DNA of 64,000 nucleotides from Anthonomus grandis grandis (GCF_022605725.1 NC_065564.1:8968698-9032697), one strand, 5' to 3'; shown: positions 45,230 to 56,560, counted from the stretch's first letter. Notes: a model not told the origin generated them from the sequence alone. Translations and numbers: made by a program.

Positions 45230-45680
45230 GTATCCCAAATAATATGAGAAAAGAATATTTTATTTTCAGCATTGAAACTATACGTGATAAGCCCTTTTTT
45301 CTCACCCCTATTTAACATCCTTATCTTTATGAAAAGTTATTTTTTACATAGCTGAGGCTACTATAGATTTGACCAAATTTTTGAACTAAATTTTTCTGGA
45401 ACAATAAATATGTGACAAATATATTCCTTTCCTGGCAAAAATGTCAATTTGACAAAAGTGGGTGGAACTTTGGCGCCCAACGTGTGAATATCTCCAATAC
45501 CATATTCCACAAGTATCCCAAATAGTTTGAGAAAATAATATTCAATTTTTAGCATCGAAACTATAGGTGATAAACCCTCTCTTCGCATCCCTGTTTAACA
45601 TCCCTATCTTCATGAAAAGTAATTTTTTACATAGTTAAGGCTACTATAGATTTGAAATATATTTTTTAGGCCAAATTCCG
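45230..45680 (+). repeat. Left arm units, inner part
   Basis: Continues the unit cut at 37186 (GTATCCCAAATAATATGAG) and adds most of another. CATTGAAACTATA at 45270 and CATCGAAACTATA at 45553 are 283 bp apart. Confidence 0.75.
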
Positions 45681-46307
45681 AATCGAATTTCTATTTCAAA
45701 TGTGTTTTTATTATTAAAATGACTCAAAAATCATTTTAATATTAGGTTGCCTACAAATCTTAATAACTCAAGTTAATGCAATTCCATTTTATAAATCTTC
45801 ACTCAAGAGTTGTTACCAAGAATTTTCTTTAATATATTATTGTTTCTTTCGGGTAATAGTTAAGATCTCCATAAGTAACATACGAGAGTTAAAAAAATAT
45901 TTATTTATTTATGTTGTTCTCTTCTAAGTAATTTTTCTCGGTTATTAAGAGGAATATAAAGACATTATTTATAAGCGATCTTTGGTATAACATTCAATTT
46001 CTCTAGCAATTTGGTTTGTAACGACGTCGTTTCTTTTTAGTAATGAAAAAAAAAGTGGCAAGATCTAGTAAATATGGTGATGTTTAAGCAAGAATAATTT
46101 TTTTATTGATTCAACATTATCACCAGTTGTTGATGTCCTAGAACGTCCAGGGCTATGATCACATTCTTCTCGGTGAACTAAGGAAGAGAATGTAGTCATA
46201 AGCAGAGGATGCTTGATAGGAGTGACTTGAATAAACCAACTGAAAGGTTTTTCACGTACATTATTTTTCTTATACAATCCAATCCTTTTCTCTTATCCGA
46301 TATCCAA
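45681..46307. other. Centre of the foldback-like repeat
   Basis: Mostly AT-rich non-coding DNA between the two arms. The minus strand at about 46066-46170 reads CDHSPGRSRTSTTGDNVESI, similar to the RSGRPSTSTTDDNV helix-turn-helix linker of mariner transposases. It is only about 30 residues, and I see no other transposase part, so origin and relevance to the repeat are uncertain. Confidence 0.4.
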
Positions 46308-46584
46308 TACCCGGGGAGAGAGAGTTTATCGCCTATAGTTTCAATATCGAAAATTGAATATTCTTTTCTCATACTATTTGGGGTACTCGTAAACAATGGA
46401 CCATGGATCCAATGGACTATATCCATTGGAGATATTCACACGTTGGGCGCCAAAATTTTACCCACTTTTGTCAAATTGATTATTTTCAACGAATGAAATA
46501 TACTTGTCACATATTTAGTATTCCGGAATTTGGCCTAAAAAATATAGTTCAACAATTTTTTCAAATCTATAGTGGCCTGAAATA
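46308..46584 (-). repeat. Right arm units, inner part
   Basis: The same unit as the left arm in reverse orientation, starting with GTTTATCGCCTATAGTTTCA. A small local duplication (ATGGACCATGGATCCAATGG) lies at 46396-46415. It is cut at AAATA by the mariner-like element. Confidence 0.7.
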
Positions 46585-47595
46585 AAGGGTGTTTTTTTTA
46601 GAGGCGGAGAACTTTCATTTGGCAACACTGTTTCTTATGACAGCCGACCTGACAGGTCTGGGTTATTTTTAGATTAGTTTGGTTTGGCAATTCATCATTA
46701 ACAAACTCACGCCGGAGCAACGTTTCCAAATTGTTCAAATTTATTTTTAAAGACATGGTTCTATTCGAGAAACACATCGGGCATTACGTGAGTTTTATGG
46801 TGCTCATAATCGTCCTTCAGAGAGATTAATTCGAGAAACTGTTGATCGTTTTCGCAATACTTTTACTCTAGTCAGACGCCGTACAGTGCGCACGCAACAA
46901 GCGATAGCTGATGTGCAGCATAGTGTTGATAATAATCCAAATGTGTCAATTCGTCGTCGTTCTCAACAAGTGAACTTATGTCCATCCACTTTATGGAAAA
47001 TTTTGCGCAAAGATCTCGGATTGCGAGCATATAAAATTCAACTTATCCAGGAGTTGAAACCCCAGGATCATCTTTTGCGCCATACATTAGCTGAATGGGG
47101 GGAAGAAAATGTGCTGTTGATCCACGATTTCATATGAAAATTTTGTTCAGTGTGATGAAGCACACTTTTGGTTAAATGGCTATGTAAACAAGCAGAATTG
47201 CCGAATTTGGGGGGGATGAGAATCCACGAGCTATTGGCGAAAAACCGTTACATCTAGAAAAACTAACCGTTTGGTGCACTTTATGGGCCGGTGGAATCAT
47301 TGGTCCTTATGTCTTCAGAAATGCTGATGGTCAGAACGTTACAGTAAACGGTGGGCGATACAGAAACATGATAACCAACTTTTTTGTGCTTCCATTGGAA
47401 GCCGTTGCAGGCGTTGCAGCAATGTGATTTCAGCAGGACGGTGCCACGTGTCATACAGCGCGCCAAACAATTAATTTACTGCAAGAGACATTCGAGTAAC
47501 GAATAATTTCTGTAAATGCGAATTCGTTCATATCAATAAAATATTTTGTGTTTAATTTCAATTTAAAGTTCTCCGCCTCTAAAAAAAACACCCTT
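46585..47595 (+). mobile_element. Mariner-like element with perfect 31-bp TIRs
   Basis: The left end reads AAGGGTGTTTTTTTTAGAGG and continues CGGAGAACTTT. The right end is its exact reverse complement for 31 bp. TA flanks both sides (46583-46584 and 47596-47597). At 1011 bp it is shorter than the usual 1.2-1.3 kb because the 3' part of the transposase is deleted. It inserted into a unit of the right arm. Perfect TIRs beside a damaged ORF suggest a copy that could still be moved by transposase from elsewhere. Confidence 0.88.
46690..47500 (+). pseudogene. Mariner-like transposase, frameshifted and 3' truncated
   Basis: The reading starts NKLTPEQRFQIVQIYF, has a stop, and continues GSIRETHRALREFYGAHNRP and RLIRETVDRFRNTF. 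The open part (46886-47137) holds the second HTH with SIRRRSQQVNLCPSTLWKIL and LGLRAYKIQLIQELKPQDH. After frame changes come QCDEAHFWLNGYVNKQNC (first catalytic Asp), LWAGGIIGPY, and FQQDGATCHTARQTINL with a TGA just before (second Asp). The WPPRS-D block with the third Asp is missing: the sequence jumps to the 3' terminus after ETFE. Not functional. Confidence 0.8.
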
Positions 47596-48398
47596 TATAT
47601 AAAAAAATACTTTTCATGAAGATAGGGATGTTAAATATGGGTGAGAAGGAAAGGTTTATCATCCCTAGATTCGATGCTAAAAATTAAATATTCTTTTCTC
47701 ATACTATTGAGGGTACTCGTGGAATATGGTCTATTGGAGATACTATTATATATACATGTTGGGCGCCAAAGTTCCACCCACTTTTCTCAAATTGACATTT
47801 TTTCCAGGAAAGGAATATACTTATCACATAATTATTATTCTGGAATTTCGCTTAAAAAATATAGTTCAAAAATTTGTTCAAATCTATAGTAGCCTTAACT
47901 ATGTAAAAAATAACTTTTCATGAAGATATGAATGTTAAATAGGGATGCGAAGAGAGGGTTTATTACCTATAGTTTCAATGCCGAAAATTGAATATTCTTT
48001 TCTCATTCTATTTGAGGTACTCGTGAAATATGGTCCATTGGAGATATTCACACGTTGGGCGCCAAAGTTCCACCCACTTTTGTCAAATTGAAATTTTTTC
48101 CACGAAAGAAATATACTTATCACATATTTATTATTCTGGAATTTGGCCTAAAAAATATGGTTCAATAATTTGTTCAAGTCTATAGTAGCCTTAACTATGT
48201 AAAAAATAACTTTTCATGAACATAAGGATGTTAAATACGGGTCAGAAGAGAGGGTTTATCGCCTATAGTTTCATTGCTGAAAATTAAATATTCTTTTCTC
48301 ATACTGCTTGGGATATTTGTGGGCACCAACATTCTCCTCACTTATGTTAAATTGAATTTTTTGCTAGGAAAAGAATATATTTATTACTCTAGCATTAA
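47596..48398 (-). repeat. Right arm units, outer part
   Basis: About two and a half reversed units, with the TTTATC-CTATAGTTTCAATG mark recurring near 47655, 47958 and 48255 (spacing about 300). The last unit is shortened and ends near 48398. Confidence 0.75.
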
Positions 48399-48429
48399 CC
48401 AAAAAAAATTATTGTCTTCCAAGGAATTC

Positions 48430-49165
48430 GAGGAATAAAAATACGGTTCAGTGTATTCCCTTCCTTTATCCAGGTTAGGACTATCCGGATATCGGGATCT
48501 TCTTTTTGGCCTTTTATATCCTCATTTGATTGAAGTATTCGCGCAAATTGTCGTTCCTGGCACCTTTCTCCTCTGTCAGCTGATAATGCTTGAAATCCTC
48601 TGGGCAGGATCTTCTTTTTACGGTTTACTGAAGACAGATCAACGATCACCCCTTCGCACTAACCTTCTTTAATTTGACGGGAGTGGAAGTAGCGCCTTAT
48701 GGAAAGTGTCTTTTTATGTGACCTACTTTGTCACAATACTCCCTGGAGGCTACGTTCTCAATTAACCTTCTGATTAATCCTCGAAATTGATCTCTCCTGG
48801 AATCATTTGCAGGACATTAGCCTGACCCTTGTTTGTGTTCTTCGCAGCTTCAAGGGTCAGTATTAATGCATCTACTAGCTTAGGTGGATGGTTAGTAGTA
48901 AGTACTGCCTTGTTTCAACTTCACGGAGTCTATCCAGAAATGCTTGGACTACCAAACATTCCATGTTTCTTTGTGGAAAATCTGAATATACCAGTCGAAC
49001 CAAACTTCTCGTTTTGCAAAGACCCTTTTGACTTTTGGCACCGAGTTTTCAACTGCGTGGATTATGTTCCTTTGCACGATGGCAGCATCTTTTCTTAAGA
49101 CCAACACAAGGGCAGTCGCCTTTGCTTTTGCTGCTGCTTCAAACTGACAGAAATATTTCATTATG
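48430..49165 (-). pseudogene. Remnant of a Gypsy-type LTR retrotransposon
   Basis: On the minus strand the higher coordinates read QFEAAAKAKATALVLVLRKD, close to the Gag block QFEAAA...KATALVLALRGDA of Gypsy elements. After stops comes YCDKVGHIKRHFP, a damaged zinc knuckle. It then passes without RT to ARILQSNEDIKGQKEDPDIR and IVLTWIKEGN, like the linker between RNase H and integrase in Gypsy pol. A large deletion must have removed most of pol. No LTR was found. The calls rest on short motifs. Confidence 0.5.
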
Positions 49166-49409
49166 AAATTATGAATTCTCCATCTTCTATAGGGACTTTC
49201 TTTCGATCAACGGATTTCTCATCGAAGATTTGAGAGGATAGTTTTTTGATGCATCATCTTGGTGTTGTATTGAACGAGCTGAATATTCTCATTGTTATCC
49301 AGTTTTTTCAGGAGGGTTGTCATATACATGCATTATATACGGAGTGTATGTAGCTGAAAATTTACTGACCTAACCGTAGGCAGATTGTGTAATTTTGAAT
49401 CAAATGAAG
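49166..49409. other. No gene recognised
   Basis: AT-rich sequence between the Gypsy remnant and the non-LTR remnant. Confidence 0.35.
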
Positions 49410-49431
49410 TACAGGCTCCATTTGTTGTTTC

Positions 49432-50275
49432 CAAGGATCTCACTTGGAGCCGTTACTTTTTAACATCTTGATCAATGGTATTAAAAGTTATTTTATAAAA
49501 TTTCAGGTTGACTATAGACTTGCTATTTGGTGAACTTATACCAGTAAATGATATTCCATACTTTTACTTGTGATACAGGTCAAATTAATCATGTGTATTT
49601 GTCTCTTCATGTTACAACAACTGTATTAAAGACTATGCAAATGCTGGGTTTCATTAGAAGGTTCACCAGAGATTTCCAGGACATTGCTTCTGTTAAGCTT
49701 CTTTACTATGCACTAGTTCATCCTCAGCTGCAGTACGGTTCATGTATTTAATGACCTTATTATATCAACCACTTTCAAAAGACATGGTCCACTTCGCATT
49801 ATTTACTACGAGTTTGAGTCTGAACTTAATATCCATACTCTCCGTAAACCTCGTGACCTGTAAGTCTTCGATGACATCCTCTATTTTAGGTCTTGCTGTA
49901 TATATATACTCGGTAAAATTGGTCTGCATAATCGTTTATAGGCAGACCCATCAGACACCCCGATTCCATATTCCATCAGACCGAACCAATTATGGAAATA
50001 ATTCCTTTGTTACCAGGGCAGGCGAACTTGCTAACCAGTACTTGGATCAGTTGGATTGTTTTACTAATAGAGCTGAATTTTTAAGACTGTTAAAACTTAA
50101 TGAATTTATTACCGTGATGTAAAAATACTTAGTCAAATTGTACTCTATCTATTTGGTATCATTTTAATTTTAGTGCAATGTGTAGTGTAGGTTAGGTTTT
50201 GTTCTCTTGTAAAATGTAAAATTATATTTTTGTAAATTGGGCAATTGCCAGTTGGAAGAGAAATAAATAAATAAA
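49432..50275 (+). pseudogene. 3' remnant of a non-LTR retrotransposon (RT thumb and tail)
   Basis: It begins with a damaged motif B (QGSHLEPLLFNILINGI, near 49434-49485) and then loses motif C. It resumes with MLGFIRRFTRDFQDIASVKL and LVHPQLQYGSCI, and after a frameshift with FHIPSDRTNYGNNSFVTRAG and NQYLDQLDCF, the usual C-terminal block of Jockey/CR1-group ORF2. A short 3' UTR ends in AATAAATAAATAAAG at 50261-50275, the element tail. No RNase H is present. Confidence 0.7.
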
Positions 50276-50480
50276 GGCAGCTCATTAATAGTGCTGACGT
50301 AAAATGTTGTGATTATATTTTGATCTACCTGGATTCTGCCCTCTATTAATGAAAGAATCTTCTTTTTGAATACAAGATAAAAATCTTGTATTGAAAAAGA
50401 AATTCTGGAAAACCAAAATTCTGGGTTAAAGCGAGTATAAGAGTTACAAATGTTGGCTCTCATCTTCCTATCACCAAAAC

Positions 50481-50488
50481 TAAACCAA
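50481..50488. repeat. 8-bp hAT target duplication, left copy
   Basis: TAAACCAA, identical to 54419-54426. Confidence 0.9.
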
Positions 50489-53400
50489 CAGGGCCGTTCC
50501 TAGGGGTGAGGGCGCCTTCGTGCAAGATAATTATTGGCGCCCCTCGCCACTACTAAAATAAAGACAACATTTTTTTTCGTATTACAGTTTATTGCACACA
50601 GCGTATATAGCGTTTATTTTAATAAGCGCACATTACATAGCATAAACAAAAAAACAACATTCAGTCATAATACATTAACATAAAATATTACAAATCTAAA
50701 TAAAAAAAAATTTCCAGGAACACTTATTAATAATAAATGCAGTAAAATAAAATAACAAGTCCCTATAACATAAAAGAAAATAAGGAAACATATGCAGACA
50801 TATATAGGTTTTAAAAAATACTGAATTAAAATGTTGCCTTTCTTGTCTAGCTAATTTTTTCGCCTATGTCTTGTTCAATTGCGATTGTTGCAAGACCACT
50901 CAATCTTTCCTGTGGCATAGTTAAGCGCAAATAGTTTTTTATTAATTTTAACCTTGAAAAGCTACGCTCTCCTGATGCCACAGTTAAAGGTAATAAGTAA
51001 GAAATAATCTTATAACAATTGCAATATTGGGAAATAATGAAACAAGATTATTCTTGCAAATTTAATTCAAAATTTGTAATAGTGTTAATTTTTCTGTCAA
51101 AAATGGTTTTAAAGCTATAATTTTATTATATAATTTAACACCATCAAAATCACAAGATTGATCTGTCGCATTAACGTATAATGCATATAGATCATTTACA
51201 TAGGCTTGCAGAATATTGTCATCTAGTGATTGTATATAAAAAAGTTGCTGTACTGTTCTCTTAAACTTACAAATCGCTCATCTACAGAATTTATACAAAC
51301 ATCTAGTACAGAGCAATAAAAATTAATTTTAAATTGTCGCTTATGGTCGATAATTGCTTCATCATTATGTTCATACGAGAACTGTTTTTTTACTCTTCCT
51401 TGACGAACTTGGGGAAACGCTATATTAATGCTTAGGTCGTTTGATAAGTTGGCCGCAATGCTATAAAACCTATTAAAATTTTCTTCGTCGCGTAAGTCTT
51501 TTAAAAAACTAAGCAACTTCTCTAAAGCGTCAATACCCGAATTTAAGTCCACATTTGAAGTTTGTAAGACTTTACTTACAACATTGACTTTAGAAAGAAT
51601 TTCATACCAGATGACAGTAGAAATATTAAAATGGAAAGTTTGAATTTTACCAAGTAAAGCAGCAGCATGATGTTTTGTGCTTAAATCTCTTGAGTTATCA
51701 TTTTGTAGTGTGACTCTAATATTTCCTTTAAATTAAACCTTAGGGGTTTTATTGCATTAATTCGGCTCTCCCATCGTGTTTCGCTAACAGATTTCATAAC
51801 TAAAATTTTGACATAATTTCTCAAAACATCCCATCTTTAAGTAGAGCTTGAAAAAAAAAACAAATAACTCCTGAATTAAGCCAAAATAATTAATAGTTTC
51901 ATGATTAATTTTTGCCGCATCGTTGATAACCAAATTTAATGTATGTGCGGCGCAGGGCACAAAAAAAGCTTTAGGGTAAATATCTAAAATTCTTTTTTGG
52001 AGACCGATGTGCTTTCCTTTCATATTTGCGCCATTGTCATAACTTTGGCCACGTAAATCTTGTAAAACTAATCCCAGTTTAGGTATTTCTGCTTGGATTA
52101 AATTAAAAAATCCTTGGCCAGTAGTGTCTAGAATTAGAAAAAAAATCAGAAAGTGTTCTTTTATTACGAATGCATTTTCTACTTCATTTAGAAACCTAAT
52201 AACAATATTTATTTGTTCTGTATGACGGGAATCTAGAGTGCTATCAACAATTATAGAGAAATATTTAGAAATCTTTGCTTTATCAATAATGGTTTTAATA
52301 ATTTTTTGCGCCATTAAAGAAATTATTTCATTTTGAAATTTGTTACTTAGATAATGAGCAGTATGGTAAGTTTTTTGGTCTTTTGACAATTGTATCCTTC
52401 TTAAGTGCTCAGCCATGACAGCATCAAATTTTGCCACCATTTCCACTGCCTTTAAAAAGTTGCCATTATTATTTACATATAGCTCATTAGAATCTCCGCG
52501 AAATGGCAAGGCACAACTTGACAAATACTGAATAATAGCAATTAGCCTTTCAATTATTGCATACCAATGTTTCTTTTCCATTTCGAAGAGAGTCTGATGA
52601 GTGCCATCAATGGTGGTTTTATATTTTATTGACATTTCGGTCGACTTCCAAGTTTTAAAATTGTTTAAATGGGTTGCAGATTTTTCGTGCTTGGACAACT
52701 TGTCACTTATGTGTCACCAATCAGAGAAGCCGCTATCATTTATTAATGATGACATGTTTTGTAAAGACTGACCAAAAACTTTGCAACAAAAGCAGAAAAT
52801 ACTATTTAACTTTATTGAATATCTTAGCCATTCTCTTAAAATTTCCTCCCCGTTCTTAAATTTCCTTTTAAAATAGGCCAACGAAAAACTTCTGTCGTTT
52901 GAATTTTTAGGAAACACACATTTTTTTAAAGTTAAGTCATGGGTTTTATATTGAGCAATTAAAAAATCTATGTATTTTACGATAAGGGGTGAAGGCCAAT
53001 TTGCTGGATCACTCAAATCATTGGTATCGCTCACACATTGTTGTGCTGTTGTAGCGTTGCAACCAAGTTCAATCTCTTCATCGGATGAATTGCATTCATG
53101 GAGATGTTCTTTTTCCGTACTTATATCACTTCTGTCGCTCTCACTCGAACTATTATTTAAAGAATTGTCTACCTGGTTCTGGTTTGAACTACACGAAGGA
53201 AAGCTGACTTCATCACTAGCACTGGTACTATCGAGATTAGAGAAATTAACTTTAGGGAGGATTCATTTTTGACAAATTCTTTGGGTTTTAAAAATTTTTG
53301 TAAGGCACCTTTCATTTTTTTTTCTTTCGACTGCCGCATCTGCTTTCTCTTTTTAAATTCACTTCCGGATGCTTTCTTTCTCTTTGGGAACATTGTAAAT

Positions 53401-54418
53401 TACTAAAAAAAAGTTAATAATTACAAAAAAGTAGTAACAATAAGAGGTATGCACGTTTAGTATAGGTATACAGGGTAATATTTAATAATTTTTATTTTGT
53501 TTGACGTATATTTTAGTGCCCTTTATTTATTTAAATATTTTAAGTAATAAACACTGTAATTAAATAGTATTTAATTTAATTTAAAAATAATTAAAGACGT
53601 CTATATCAAAAAAAAATTTTGAGTCTTGCCTAGCTATGCAATGCAAAATGCAATATCCGGTATAATACATTTTACTTATAACTAAAATAAATAAAAATAA
53701 ACAAACCTTATATCAGATCAGACTAGGAGGAGAGGCGTTTTTATTAACTTATTTAACAGTTTTGTAACAAACAATTAAACCAAATTAGCAAACAGTAAGT
53801 AACAAACTACCGAGTATTAATAAATGATAATGAAGTCATAGCCTGGATCGATCCAATTGCCAGCAAAAATCAAAACAAACAGAAAACAGGCGAGCCGGAA
53901 TGCGCCAAAAGGCCAACTAACTTCTGCAGCATACCGTACCGGACAGTAATCAGGAGGAAGAAGCTGCGCCGCGCGCTATTTTGGCTAATCCGTTATCAAT
54001 TTATACCAAAGACAATAGACAGCAAGGATCGCTCACTGTCGTCTTGTCGGAACGCTAGCGCCCAAATAGGAAAAGTCATTGTCAGCAAAACACATGGCAT
54101 ACGTTATAATCCCAATAGCAATTACAAATTAATCATGCTTAGTCATTTTTTCTAAAACTGTATAGTGTATAAAAAGCAAAATAATTTTTAAAATAAATTT
54201 AAACTTAATTTATAATTACAAATATTGGAATAATTGTTTTGCGAACGATTTGCTTGGATTTTGGATAATATATGTATTTTGCAAATGTTATGTTGCTTGT
54301 GTCGTTTTTTTTTTGTTTTTTTTTATAATTTTTTATTTTTAATTCTTCACTTTGGCGCCCCTGTCGCATGGCGCCTTCGTGCGGGGCACGAACCAGCCAC
54401 CCCCTAGGCACGGCCCTG
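50489..54418 (-). mobile_element. hAT superfamily DNA transposon, both ends intact
   Basis: The ends are CAGGGCCGTTCCTAGGGG on the left and, in reverse complement, CAGGGCCGTGCCTAGGGG on the right. Inside lie GGCGCCTTCGTGC copies (50511 and 54370). The flanking 8-bp duplication TAAACCAA is exact. Length is 3930 bp. An 8-bp target duplication and a CAGGG end are hallmarks of hAT. The coding strand is minus: a 5' non-coding part of about 1 kb (53394-54418) and a 3' part of about 350 bp surround a broken transposase of the TTF-zinc-finger/DUF4371 type. The good ends suggest a fairly recent insertion. Confidence 0.93.
50847..53393 (-). pseudogene. hAT transposase (TTF zinc finger, DUF4371, dimerisation domain), broken
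   Basis: Start MFPKRKKASGSEFKKRK at 53393, then ALQKFLKPKEFV. A frameshift near 53255 leads to an acidic Ser-rich linker (SSSESDRSD). The TTF finger follows: DPANWPSPL, FSLAYFKRKFKNGEEILREW, FCFCCKVFG, and after an in-frame TGA near 52715, KLSKHEKSATHL. DUF4371 has IIVDSTLDSRHTEQI (catalytic Asp), LRGQSYDNGANMKGKHIG (second Asp) and VPCAAHTLNLVINDAA. Past a stop comes SVSETRWESRINAIKPLRFN, the usual W-E block. The C-terminal dimerisation domain LLPLTVASGERSFSRLKLIK and MPQERLSGLATIAIEQDI ends at TAG 50847-50849. All hAT domains are present in order, but at least four lesions break the frame. Confidence 0.88.
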
Positions 54419-54426
54419 TAAACCAA
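54419..54426. repeat. 8-bp hAT target duplication, right copy
   Basis: TAAACCAA, the same as 50481-50488. Confidence 0.9.
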
Positions 54427-56560
54427 GACGTTCCCAGATAATATGTATGCGCTGTGACATTGCCTTATGCTTGGAATGTTTTGCTCCTTATCATCAAAAC
54501 TAGCTGTTTCATCACATTTTCTTAAGGTTAACCTATATTTTTGTGAAATAAATGTTTTAAGATTCAGAGCAAGGTTGTTTTATTTATTACTAAAAATAAG
54601 TGGTTCAAAAATTGCCTATAAGATATATATGGGGTTTGAGGCCCATAAGGTGCAATGGTGGTTGAATAATTGACCACCCTTTTAACAAAAAACTATGGCA
54701 TTTTGACAAAAAAAAAAGATTTATTATACCTTTATTTTAGCGCATTAAATACGAATTTTACAAAAAAAAAGAAATTAAAAAGAAAAAAAAGTACTGCGCC
54801 TTAAAGGGTTAAAACACTCGATGCACAAAAATAATCAATTGATTTATTTACACACTTACACTATTAAACACGATCACTTAAAACTATTCGAAATATTTAT
54901 TTACTACTATTTATGTTCGATTTAATCGCGCAATTAGGGCGAACTAAACTGTCAACAGCGGTGACGCGGCTCCGGTTCCGGAAGATTCGCTGACCTTCCA
55001 CGCATCTCCAAAGACGTCGTGGAATTTTAAGGTCGATATATAACAGCTGGTATTGTTACATTTTTAGAAATTGAAAGGTTTAGCAAAAATACCAATTAGG
55101 TTACTTAATACCATGGTCTTTAATGTAAATTTTAATACCTCCTCCTTGAGTGTATTGTCGACTATGAGAAAAAATTGGAATCCAGTTATCCGTAATACTA
55201 TTTACATGGTTTCTGATAGAAAAATGGCCTGAAACATATTTTTTGTAGCTCTTATGAGAAATAGAGATTTTTTCATGCAGACTTTTTTCTTTCCCTTTTA
55301 ATGCTTAATACGCAAAAAAAATGTTTTTAATATTCAGACAAAATCGGCCAGTTTTGCTCAAGAAACTTCATTTTCTGAGTATACTACCATGGTTTCTGAT
55401 AAAAAAAAATTATCGTAACACTGGACTGACTACTGCCCTTAAATTTAAAAAATTCCACATTAAACTACTACTTACAGCAATAATGATACCAATAGATTTT
55501 GAAAACGTTTGTCTGTCCTTCTCTAAGATCATCGTTTTTTTACGAAAATTCACTCTGAATCACTCTCCCAATCCACGTAGAAGCCCACAGATTATCAAAC
55601 TGACGGCACGTTTGGAAATAATTGCTTTTCAGTTGACATAAGATTAAACACCCGATTAGGGTAAATATATTGTCTTTTATCTTAACTTAAAGATAGCGGT
55701 GATCCGTAAATTTCTCTACGTATCAATAGAATTTTCGTATGTCATAAAAGGCAAACAAAAAAACTGTAAATATTTCTACGATTAGAAAATGTTTTGGGAA
55801 TTTCAATTATTTTTGATGTTTGTTTGCAATAAATGAGTCAGTGTACCAGTTTAGTCAGGCAGTAAGGTGATAAGGTCTTAAGGTGCGTGTCCACATTGAA
55901 ATAAAAATATCATGAAAATTTTATTTCGTTTATTTCATCATGGGTTTTCACAATGAGGATAAAATTTCTTCACTGACAATGTTTAATAGGGTGCCATTGA
56001 TTAGAAAAGGGTTCTAATCAATTGAGGCCCTATAGACTGTAAAATTTATAGGTTGCGATGGTTCATGTACCTTTGGACGGTTTTACACCACAGCCTGCTG
56101 ACTTAGCACGATTAGCACGAAAAATATAAAAGTAATTTAATTAAATTAAAAGTAAAAAAGACTTACCTAGGGGTCAGTCAGGATCAGGATAACACAGGAG
56201 GTTTTTGCGGAAGGCCGCGCGAACACTGGTCGTAAAAATGGTTATTAACAGTAAGACGATCTAGTACCGAGTGTTTTTCACCTCGGTTCCCCGCGTCAGT
56301 CTTTTCGGTACTTGCGTGTGACGTATTATTTGGGTATGTACCAGGTTTGTAGTAAAAGTAAAGAATAGCAAGTAAGGAAATATATAGGGAGAGGCGAGGA
56401 AATAAGGCAAATCTCAACATTCATTATGTAAAACAAAAAAAAATATTAACAGCAAGAAGCGATACTTTGAATGCACTTAAGAATATAACTTCTAGAACTA
56501 AACTAAATCAAACTAAGTATTAAACTAATCAATAAAGTGAAATTGAGGTGACGACAAGAA
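54427..56560. other. Stretch with no firm gene; possible LTR remnant
   Basis: No conserved protein was seen. The minus strand from about 55055 to 54815 looks like an LTR: it starts TGTAACAATACC, has TTATATATCGACC and CATAAATAGTAG as possible promoter parts, and AATAAATCAATTG as a polyadenylation region. No partner LTR or target duplication was found, so this is weak. The plus-strand 106-codon reading at 55321 has no recognised domain. Confidence 0.35.
56184..56420 (-). CDS. Unrecognised small ORF with hydrophobic N-terminus
   Basis: A 78-codon minus-strand ORF begins MLRFALFPRLSLYISLLAIL, a signal-peptide or membrane-anchor-like start, followed by a polar tail with two Cys-free thirds and a single late Cys (YDQCSRG). 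A strong donor-like CCCTAG/GTAAGT lies 17 bp after the stop. All three frames stop before that donor, so the ORF cannot continue across it. It may be a small secreted or membrane peptide, a 5' leader exon, or chance. No homology is known to me. Confidence 0.2.
   Translation of the reverse strand: MLRFALFPRLSLYISLLAILYFYYKPGTYPNNTSHASTEKTDAGNRGEKHSVLDRLTVNNHFYDQCSRGLPQKPPVLS

Larger units (their letters stand above)
36600..48398. mobile_element. Foldback-like inverted repeat built of 290-bp tandem units, interrupted by later insertions
   Basis: Units of about 285-305 bp share GAAACTATAGGTGATAA, GGCTACTATAGATTTGA, AGGCCAAATTCC, and GGCGCCCAACGT. They lie in plus orientation at 36600-37186 and 45230-45680, and in minus orientation at 46308-46584 and 47596-48398. 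If the piggyBac-like and mariner-like insertions are removed, the arms are about 1.04 and 1.08 kb and face each other across a 0.63 kb centre. Foldback/Galileo-type elements have long terminal inverted repeats made of internal tandem units, so this architecture fits. No transposase of that family was found, so a simple inverted tandem repeat remains possible. Confidence 0.6.

Noticed and set aside
55321..55641. 106-codon ORF as a possible gene
   Set aside because: AT-driven Phe/Leu/Lys composition, no domain, no splice context or codon pattern like the host exons.
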